Positions 1 through 5,023 of a stretch of 8,867 nucleotides of DNA are shown piece after piece. The translations under genes were made by a program, and so were the position numbers. The stretch comes from Bacteroidales bacterium (GTDB taxonomy: Bacteria; Bacteroidota; Bacteroidia; Bacteroidales; UBA3663): assembly GCA_017632695.1 (NCBI GenBank), contig JAGBQS010000003.1, positions 1 through 8,867 of the forward strand, in the 5' to 3' direction. Below the pieces are notes generated by a model, which was not told the DNA's origin, searched no databases, and was given only the letters and a program-made list of their open reading frames with translations. Within the stretch, counting starts at the first letter, position 1. Each line of letters opens with the position of its first letter.

Positions 1-460
1 GTACGTTGACAATGACGAGGACGTACAGGACGTACTCCAGGAATCCTATTTGCACATTTTTGAACATATCAGTCAATTCAAACCGCACGGTGCCGGCTCC
101 CTACGCGGCTGGATGACTCGCATTACAGTCAACGAATCGCTACAGTTACTTCGCTACAAAAACAGATGGGACTGGATTGAAACCCGTGCAGAATTGCCTG
201 AAACCATCGACGAAGACAGCCTCCCGTCCGATCAGATACCCATCGCAACAATTCACGCTCTGATTCGTAAACTGCCGACCGGTTACCGAACGGTGCTGAA
301 CCTATACATTTTCGAACAGAAAAGTCACAAGGAAATCGCCGGACTGCTCGGTATCAAAGAGAAAACTTCTGCATCCCAGTTATATCACGCCAAGGCTCTG
401 CTCCGCCAATGGATGGAAGATTGGCTACAAGAACAACAAAACCCAAAACAACACCGATGA
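1..460 (+). CDS. ECF-type RNA polymerase sigma factor, 5' end outside the window
   Basis: This is the C-terminal 152 codons of an extracytoplasmic-function sigma-70 factor, which would direct RNA polymerase to a small regulon. The frame is open from base 2 to the TGA at 458-460, so the gene begins upstream; a TTG at 50 is an internal Leu codon, not the start. Visible residues 4-55 match sigma region 2 (an acidic DEDVQDVLQESY stretch, then the FEHI and GWMTRITVNE segments that form the -10 recognition helices). Residues 82-135 match region 4, with LPTGYRTVLNLY followed by a helix-turn-helix around SHKEIAGLLGIKEKTSASQL that would read the -35 region. Its stop overlaps the start of the next gene by four bases (ATGA), so the two proteins are translationally coupled, as is usual for a sigma factor and its anti-sigma factor. 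A relation to the ECF21/Das group of Bacteroidetes is inferred from the partner gene, not shown by the sigma sequence alone. Confidence 0.93.
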   Translation, partial: YVDNDEDVQDVLQESYLHIFEHISQFKPHGAGSLRGWMTRITVNESLQLLRYKNRWDWIETRAELPETIDEDSLPSDQIPIATIHALIRKLPTGYRTVLNLYIFEQKSHKEIAGLLGIKEKTSASQLYHAKALLRQWMEDWLQEQQNPKQHR

Positions 461-1839
461 ACGAACTACAGACCGAAAAACTTCGCGAACGCATGATGAC
501 GTTCGAATCGGCAGACGCACCAGATCCTGAGGGTCTGTGGGCCGCCATCGAGAGCAAACTGCCCGCACCCCCAGGCAGCGCATCACCCGCTATTGCATGG
601 TGGCGCCGCCCGCTCACCCTACGTATAGCTGCCAGCGTTGCTATTGTAACGTTAATAAGTCTTGCTGCTTTCTGGCTGTTTAATCAGCAAGATGTGCTCA
701 ACGTCCCACAATTGGCAGACAGCATTGAATCGGAACCGGAATATGAGAACCAGCCTGTCCCGGAAACAGAAACAGCAAGGACAGAATTCACAGATTCCGG
801 AATCCTGACAGAAACAGAAAAAGGAACAGGAACCGGCACAAAACAGGAACCGCTCATAAACTCAAAGACTCTTTCCTCAGCACAGACGAATCCTGCAACG
901 CAAGTTAACACTAATATAACAGAATCCGTACAGGTGGCACAATTAGGCAGTGTTTCAGAAACAGACTGTGAGAAGACTGAATCATCTGAAACCCCGATAT
1001 CCGCAACCGAAACGACCAGGAACTCCATTCCCGAAGAGCTTTCCCAGCCAGCTGACCCTTGGGCAAATTCACAGCCGGCTGATATCCGGAAACGCAAACC
1101 ACGGTCCAAGCAGAGGATAAGCATCCAACTGTTAGCCAGCAACTCTCTGTCAACCGACGCCTCTGTAAACGGTTGGGGATCGCTGACCCCGGATTCCAAT
1201 CCCTATGCGGCTGCCCGAAACCTAAATGGCGGCTCGATGTCATACATCAATAATGGTGTGAATTATTACGAAAATGCCCTTAACTATAACGGAGTGCCCT
1301 ATTCTGCAAATTCCATAACCGATGTCAAGCATAGCAAACCCTTGCACTTCGGTCTGATGGTGAACTACCCGCTGACCACAAGATGGGGTTTCGGAATCGG
1401 CTTAGATTACACCCTTCTTAAATCCGAACTTACGGCTGGCAACGGCTCATCATTTTATCAGAATGAGCAGACGCTGCATTACCTTGGCATTCCTGTTCGT
1501 CTCAACTACCGCTGGCTCCACTTCCGGCACTTTGAAATGTACGGCTCAATGGGTCCTGAAATTGAATTCGGCATTAAAGGAAAAATGGAAATTGACAATT
1601 ACGTCAATTCCTACCACGTCAGCCACGAGGTTTCAAACATCGGAAACATACCGGTTGCCGTCTCTGTGCAAGGACATTTGGGAGCAGAATATAAGTTCCT
1701 TCGCCATTATGGCCTGTACGTTGAACCTGGTATCAGTTATCACTTCGATGACAGATCCTCGCTTATCACACTTTACAGCCAGAAGCCCCTCAACTTTCAC
1801 CTCTCATTTGGTCTGCGGCTGACTTTAGGTTCGGAATAA
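457..1839 (+). CDS. Putative dual membrane-spanning anti-sigma factor (inner-membrane helix plus C-terminal beta-barrel)
   Basis: 460 residues. The ATG at 457 overlaps the sigma stop as ATGA and is preferred over an in-frame ATG at 409, which lies inside the sigma gene. Order of parts: residues 1-53 are a short cytoplasmic segment (LWAAIESKLPAP resembles the short N-terminal helices of Bacteroidetes anti-sigma proteins; no zinc-binding HxxxC is seen). Residues 55-75 are one hydrophobic membrane helix. Residues 76-210 are a low-complexity linker rich in Glu, Thr, Ser, Pro and Gln. Residues 211-220 are a basic patch. Residues about 221-460 are a beta-barrel-like domain of alternating aromatic and small residues (for example HFGLMVNYPL, GFGIGLDYTL, LGIPVRLNYRW, LHLSFGLRLTL-like ends), similar to the OMP_b-brl_2 group. 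A helix in the inner membrane followed by a long linker and a barrel suggests one chain crossing both membranes. As I recall it, this is the layout of B. thetaiotaomicron Dma1, which controls its sigma factor and outer-membrane vesicle formation. Function here is inferred; a soluble periplasmic beta domain is the main alternative. Confidence 0.8.
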   Translation: MNELQTEKLRERMMTFESADAPDPEGLWAAIESKLPAPPGSASPAIAWWRRPLTLRIAASVAIVTLISLAAFWLFNQQDVLNVPQLADSIESEPEYENQPVPETETARTEFTDSGILTETEKGTGTGTKQEPLINSKTLSSAQTNPATQVNTNITESVQVAQLGSVSETDCEKTESSETPISATETTRNSIPEELSQPADPWANSQPADIRKRKPRSKQRISIQLLASNSLSTDASVNGWGSLTPDSNPYAAARNLNGGSMSYINNGVNYYENALNYNGVPYSANSITDVKHSKPLHFGLMVNYPLTTRWGFGIGLDYTLLKSELTAGNGSSFYQNEQTLHYLGIPVRLNYRWLHFRHFEMYGSMGPEIEFGIKGKMEIDNYVNSYHVSHEVSNIGNIPVAVSVQGHLGAEYKFLRHYGLYVEPGISYHFDDRSSLITLYSQKPLNFHLSFGLRLTLGSE

Positions 1840-1840
1840 G

Positions 1841-1882
1841 AAAAAAAATAAACCCTGGGAAAGTATCAGATTCCCAGGGTTT
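1841..1882. terminator. Bidirectional intrinsic terminator between convergent genes
   Basis: A perfect 12-bp inverted repeat (1850-1861 against 1871-1882, AAACCCTGGGAA and its complement) encloses a 9-nt loop. On the minus strand the stem is followed by TATTTTTTTT (complement of 1841-1850), which makes a strong terminator for pyrF and its upstream genes. On the plus strand the stem ends in TTT followed by GCTTTG, a weaker U tract, serving the sigma/anti-sigma operon, whose stop is only a few bases upstream. Confidence 0.88.
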
Positions 1883-1924
1883 GCTTTGATATCAGCAAAT
1901 TAATTGCTTGTTATCTGAAATGCA

Positions 1925-2761
1925 TTACAGACCTTTCGATTTCAGGCATTCATCCATTTCGCGAGCCACTTCGGCTGCCTTTTGTCCGGCTACTTCGGCA
2001 AAGTTCTCTGTACCATCTGCATAAATAATGGCACGCGAGCTATTGACAATCAGACCGCACTGACCGGTCATGCCATACTTCACAACTTCCTGTAAGCTTC
2101 CTCCCTGTGCACCAATACCCGGAACCAACAGAAACGATTCGGGAGCAACCTTACGGATATCCTCGAACAGTTTTCCTTGCGTAGCCCCTACCACGAACAT
2201 CATCTGTTCCGGGGTTGCCCAGGTCTGAGCTGTACGCAACACCTTCTCAAACAAACGTTCGTCCGAACCGTCACATGTAGTAAGCTGGAAGTCCTGACTA
2301 CCCTTGTTCGAGGTCAAGGCCAGACAAATCACCCACTTGCCCTCGTAACCCAGGAACGGCTTCACACTATCTTCACCCATATAAGGAGCAACAGTTACCG
2401 CATCCAAATCAAGATGCTCGAAGAAAGAGCGTGCATAAAGCATCGAAGTATTGCCGATATCACCACGCTTGGCGTCGGCAATGATAAACTGTTCAGGATA
2501 CTCCTCCCGAATGTACTTTACAGTCTGTTCGAAAGCAATCCAGCCTGCCACACCGAAGCATTCATAAAAAGCCAGGTTCGGCTTGTAGGCGATACAATAT
2601 GGTGCGGTTGCATCGATAATGGCTTTGTTAAACTGAAAAATAGCCTTTTCTACCGGCAAGTTCTGCAAATGTGCCGGTATTTTCTTGATATCGGTATCCA
2701 AACCGACACACAGGAAGCTTCGTTTCTTCTGAATCTGGGCAAATAATTGTTCTCTGTTCAT
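1925..2761 (-). CDS. pyrF: Orotidine-5'-phosphate decarboxylase (type 2 PyrF)
   Basis: 278 residues. It decarboxylates orotidine 5'-monophosphate to UMP, the last step of de novo pyrimidine synthesis, in the cytoplasm as a TIM barrel. The start of the barrel reads FLCVGLDTD (17-24). The catalytic signature is ADAKRGDIGNTS at 95-106, with the Asp96-x-Lys98-xx-xAsp101 charged network. The phosphate-binding end reads LLVPGIGAQGG (211-221) and VNSSRAI (239-245). The length and the KRGDI form of the motif fit the longer type 2 (mycobacterial-like) subfamily rather than the roughly 230-residue enterobacterial type. It is the last gene of a minus-strand cluster: its ATG lies 11 nt after the stop of the UPF0210 gene, so the two are very probably cotranscribed, and a strong hairpin terminator follows. 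No truncation or missing catalytic residue is seen. Confidence 0.97.
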   Translation of the reverse strand: MNREQLFAQIQKKRSFLCVGLDTDIKKIPAHLQNLPVEKAIFQFNKAIIDATAPYCIAYKPNLAFYECFGVAGWIAFEQTVKYIREEYPEQFIIADAKRGDIGNTSMLYARSFFEHLDLDAVTVAPYMGEDSVKPFLGYEGKWVICLALTSNKGSQDFQLTTCDGSDERLFEKVLRTAQTWATPEQMMFVVGATQGKLFEDIRKVAPESFLLVPGIGAQGGSLQEVVKYGMTGQCGLIVNSSRAIIYADGTENFAEVAGQKAAEVAREMDECLKSKGL

Positions 2762-2772
2762 ATGGATTGTAT

Positions 2773-4140
2773 TTAATTCTTAAAACTGTGAATAGGTGCC
2801 GGAATACGTCCTGAACGGTTTACAAACACCTCACAAGAGAATTTATTTACCGGCATGATCGGTGCATAGCCGAGCAATCCGCCAAACTCGACGGTATCGC
2901 CCACGCTTTTACCTACCACCGGAATAACACGGACGGCTGTGGTTTTTTGGTTAACCATACCGATAGCAGCCTCGTCGGCAATAATGCCTGATACAGTAGT
3001 TGCCGGCGTATCGCCTGGGATAGCGATCATATCCAAGCCGACAGAACATACACAGGTCATAGCTTCCAGTTTCTCGATGGTCAGTGCTCCTGCCAGAACG
3101 GAATCGATCATGCCCTGATCTTCAGAAACAGGAATGAAAGCACCGCTCAGTCCGCCCACATACGAACTGGCCATCACACCGCCTTTCTTTACCTGGTCGT
3201 TCAGCAATGCCAAAGCTGCCGTTGTACCTGGTGCGCCGACGCGCTCCAGACCAATACTTTGCAGAATGTCGGCTACACTATCACCGATGGCCGGTGTCGG
3301 AGCCAACGAAAGGTCGATGATACCAAACGGAACACCCAAACGGCGCGATGCTTCCTGAGCTACCAGTTGTCCGACACGTGTAATCTTGAAGGCTGTCTTC
3401 TTGATGGTTTCACAAAGAACTTCAAAATTGGTTCCTTCGGGCAGATGCTCCAGTACATATTTTACCACACCCGGTCCCGACACACCGACATTGATGATGG
3501 CATCAGCTTCGCTTACTCCGTGAAAAGCTCCTGCCATAAACGGGTTATCGTCGGGCGCATTGCAAAGTACAACCAGTTTTGCACAACCCAACGAATCCTG
3601 ATCCTTGGTTGCTTCGGCGGTCTGTTTGATGATATCGCCCATCAGACGCACAGCATCCATGTTAATGCCCGTCTTGGTGCTTCCGACATTTACACTCGAA
3701 CAGATCAGTTCGGTCTCCTTCATGGCCTGTGGAATACTGCGTATCAGGAGCTCGTCGGCGGGAGTCATTCCTTTCTGAACGGTAGCACTGAATCCTCCGA
3801 TGAAATTCACGCCAACCTCATGAGCTGCCTTGTCGAGTGTTTTGGCAATCTGTACAAAATCCTGCGGCGTTTTGCAACACGAAGCTCCTACCAAAGCAAC
3901 CGGGGTAATTGATATGCGTTTGTTAACAATCGGGATTCCGTACTCACGGGAGATGTCCTCACCCGTCCGCACCAGATTCGATGCCAGACGAAGAATCTTC
4001 TGATAGATATTCTGGCAAGTCTGCGGCACACTGTCCGTTGCACAATCCAACAACGAAATACCCATCGTAATGGTTCGCACATCCAAATTTTCCTGCTCGA
4101 TCATCTTGTTGGTCTCGAGCACTTCCGAAATATTAATCAT
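2773..4140 (-). CDS. UPF0210 / DUF711 'PFL family' protein of unknown function
   Basis: 455 residues, close to the usual family length of about 450. The family is named for a fold related to pyruvate formate-lyase-like barrels; no activity is firmly assigned. Recognisable stretches are VRTITMGISLLDC (21-33), SITPVALVGASCCKTPQDF (77-95), SSVNVGSTKTGINMDAVRLMG (148-168), NVGVSGPGVVK (217-227), APTPAIGDSVADIL (280-293), MTCVCSVGLDMIAIPGDT (361-378) and VEFGGLLGYAPIMPVN (417-432). Cys88/Cys89 and Cys363/Cys365 are candidate functional cysteines by position only. I see no glycyl-radical motif (RVxGY-like) near the C-terminus, so the PFL label should not be read as formate-lyase activity. It lies 52 nt after an ACT-domain gene of the UPF0237 group, a pairing also known in Firmicutes, and 11 nt before pyrF. 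The ACT protein may sense an amino acid or other small ligand and act on this protein (inference). Confidence 0.95.
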   Translation of the reverse strand: MINISEVLETNKMIEQENLDVRTITMGISLLDCATDSVPQTCQNIYQKILRLASNLVRTGEDISREYGIPIVNKRISITPVALVGASCCKTPQDFVQIAKTLDKAAHEVGVNFIGGFSATVQKGMTPADELLIRSIPQAMKETELICSSVNVGSTKTGINMDAVRLMGDIIKQTAEATKDQDSLGCAKLVVLCNAPDDNPFMAGAFHGVSEADAIINVGVSGPGVVKYVLEHLPEGTNFEVLCETIKKTAFKITRVGQLVAQEASRRLGVPFGIIDLSLAPTPAIGDSVADILQSIGLERVGAPGTTAALALLNDQVKKGGVMASSYVGGLSGAFIPVSEDQGMIDSVLAGALTIEKLEAMTCVCSVGLDMIAIPGDTPATTVSGIIADEAAIGMVNQKTTAVRVIPVVGKSVGDTVEFGGLLGYAPIMPVNKFSCEVFVNRSGRIPAPIHSFKN

Positions 4141-4144
4141 AGCT

Positions 4145-4192
4145 TTGCAGTTCCTGTTTAAAAAAGCGGTTTAATAACTCTGCGAACTGCAA
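4145..4192 (-). repeat. Intercistronic inverted repeat just before the UPF0210 start
   Basis: Perfect 9-bp arms TTGCAGTTC (4145-4153) and GAACTGCAA (4184-4192) enclose a 30-nt loop. The element fills nearly the whole 52-nt gap between the ACT stop and the UPF0210 ATG. In the mRNA the downstream arm ends four bases before the start codon, so the hairpin could limit ribosome access or act as a processing or stability element. The loop carries a run of six U, but no U run follows the stem, so it is not a standard terminator. Confidence 0.6.
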
Positions 4193-4465
4193 TCAGATAC
4201 GATGCATCTTATCGAAAATCTCCTCTTTCTGGCACTTAATCTGAACGCCTTTTTCATCGCCGATTGCATTCAGGCTTTCTCGCAGTTCATCGAAAGGAAC
4301 CGTGCAGTTCTTTATATCCACAATCATCATCATGTTGAAATACTCCTGCACGATAGTCTGCGAAATATCGAGGATGTTCACTTGCTTATCGGCCAGATAA
4401 GTACATACAGAGGCTATGATACCTACCGTATCTTTGCCTACTACTGTAATAATCGATCTATTCAT
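4193..4465 (-). CDS. ACT-domain protein, UPF0237 family
   Basis: 90 residues, essentially one ACT domain (beta-alpha-beta-beta-alpha-beta). The N-terminal strand and loop read ITVVGKDTVGIIASVCTYLA (6-25), with the G10-K11-D12-x-x-G15-I16 turn that binds amino-acid-type ligands in ACT and GcvR-like regulators. It continues NILDISQTIVQEYFNMMMIVD (30-50) and a second helix around FDELRESLNAIGDEKGV (58-74). ACT dimers usually bind small metabolites and regulate an attached or partner enzyme. Here the domain stands alone and is the first gene of the cluster with the UPF0210 gene, a conserved two-gene arrangement, so the likely partner is that protein. The ligand is unknown. The ATG at 4465 fits the normal domain start. 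GcvR-type regulators have two ACT domains, so this is not GcvR. Confidence 0.93.
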   Translation of the reverse strand: MNRSIITVVGKDTVGIIASVCTYLADKQVNILDISQTIVQEYFNMMMIVDIKNCTVPFDELRESLNAIGDEKGVQIKCQKEEIFDKMHRI

Positions 4466-4672
4466 AACAAATTCCTTAAAATTCGGGCACGAATATACTT
4501 ATTTTATTTAAAAGAGCCTACTATTTCACAAAAAAAGTAACAGGCTTACTGCAATTTACCGGTTACAGAGAGTTCTTTGACAGTTATATTTTGAAAAATC
4601 TGCTTACTTGGGTGCACGAAAAGGCTGAAAAACGTTATTTTTGCCATGCTTATCGTTTTTTTGGGAAAAATA
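4466..4672. other. AT-rich region between divergent transcription units
   Basis: No credible gene is seen here; short open frames have no conserved features. It should hold the promoter of the ACT/UPF0210/pyrF cluster. On the minus strand TATATTCG (4490-4497) is one base off TAnnTTTG and lies about 25 nt before the ACT start, but no TTTG sits at the right distance, so it is only a weak candidate. On the plus strand TATTTTTG (4636-4643) matches TAnnTTTG exactly; the nearest upstream TTG (4608-4610) is 25 nt away, longer than usual. This could be a second, weaker promoter for the RNA downstream. Confidence 0.5.
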
Positions 4673-4704
4673 TTTGGATTTTGCCGAGAAAGTGGCTACC
4701 TTTG
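4673..4704 (+). promoter_or_regulatory. Bacteroidetes-type promoter upstream of the structured RNA
   Basis: TTTG at 4673-4676, a 20-nt gap, then TACCTTTG at 4697-4704. This matches the sigma-ABfr consensus of Bacteroides (-33 TTTG, -7 TAnnTTTG) in both elements and in spacing. Transcription would begin near 4709-4712, about 17 bases before the first arm of the RNA closing helix. No comparably good match was found between 4870 and the fkp start. Confidence 0.7.
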
Positions 4705-4709
4705 CAACG

Positions 4710-4978
4710 GAGTTAACAATAATTCCAGGAGATCGGTTATGTAGATCGGGAAACTCATCGTTAAAAATTGAACCGGGGAACACCGTTAGCTGAAGGCGGG
4801 CTACCAGCCTGTTCGACATCGGAAAGAACCACGCTCCCTTCACGGGAAAACGCGTTTGCATGGATACCACCGTTCAGGACAGACCTTAGGGTCGAAAGGA
4901 AGATTACGGATGCGAAGCGGACCCCAAATCTTACATATAGGAGTTTCATCACGTCCTAAACCCCGGTCTCCTTTTTTT
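4710..4978 (+). ncRNA. Structured RNA of unknown family (free small RNA, possibly 6S-like, or fkp leader)
   Basis: The ends are joined by a 9-bp helix: GGAGATCGG (4728-4736) pairs with CCGGTCTCC (4963-4971, one G-U pair), directly followed by seven T (4972-4978), so a transcript would end there. Possible inner helices: CGGGCT/AGCCTG (4797-4802 with 4806-4811, loop ACC); a rod formed by CTGTTC/GGACAG (4809-4814 with 4877-4882), ACGC/GCGT (4831-4834 with 4852-4855) and TCCC/GGGA (4835-4838 with 4844-4847, loop TTCAC); GACC/GGTC (4882-4885 with 4890-4893); TAGGA/TCCTA (4938-4942 with 4954-4958). Some of these exclude each other. A long rod around a central apical hairpin with a closing helix recalls 6S RNA, but I do not recognise conserved 6S sequence. 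Hallmarks of RNase P RNA, tmRNA and SRP RNA are absent. The start is estimated from the promoter. The 45 nt between the T run and fkp leave room for a cis-acting attenuator instead. Confidence 0.6.
4963..4978 (+). terminator. 3' end and terminator-like U tract of the structured RNA
   Basis: The GC-rich arm CCGGTCTCC is followed by TTTTTTT. Its partner lies about 230 nt upstream, as in RNAs whose ends pair, rather than in a compact local hairpin. A small local stem (TAGGA/TCCTA, 4938-4958) precedes it. Whether RNA polymerase stops here fully or partly decides if fkp is read from the upstream promoter. Confidence 0.55.
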
Positions 4979-5023
4979 ATTTCAGTCTGGCAATCTTAAT
5001 TCAGCAGAAGAATCATTTACGAT

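Noticed and set aside
684..1199. Minus-strand open frame of 171 codons, rich in Ser and Val
   Set aside because: It is antisense to the low-complexity Glu/Thr/Ser linker of the anti-sigma gene; repeated GAA/ACA codons leave the opposite frame open by composition, and it shows no domain.
2177..3912. Long plus-strand frames at 2177-2746 and 3259-3912
   Set aside because: Both lie opposite strongly supported genes (pyrF and UPF0210), and their translations show no recognisable motif.
4490..4497. TATATTCG as the promoter of the minus-strand ACT/UPF0210/pyrF cluster
   Set aside because: It is one base off the consensus and lacks a TTTG at the normal distance; mentioned only as a weak candidate in the intergenic entry.
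4860..4889. A nine-codon frame (MDTTVQDRP) inside the structured RNA as a possible leader peptide
   Set aside because: There is no run of codons for one amino acid, no initiation signal, and it overlaps predicted helices; a start-stop ATGTAG at 4739-4744 is equally likely to be chance.
4761..4959. Short open frames on both strands within the RNA region
   Set aside because: They overlap each other on opposite strands, show no conserved features, and the region is better explained by RNA structure.
4710..4978. Identification as RNase P RNA, tmRNA or SRP RNA
   Set aside because: No GAGGAAAGTCC-type P4 sequence, no tRNA-like end with TTCGA arm and CCA, and no SRP GGAAGG-AGCA helix 8 motif were found.
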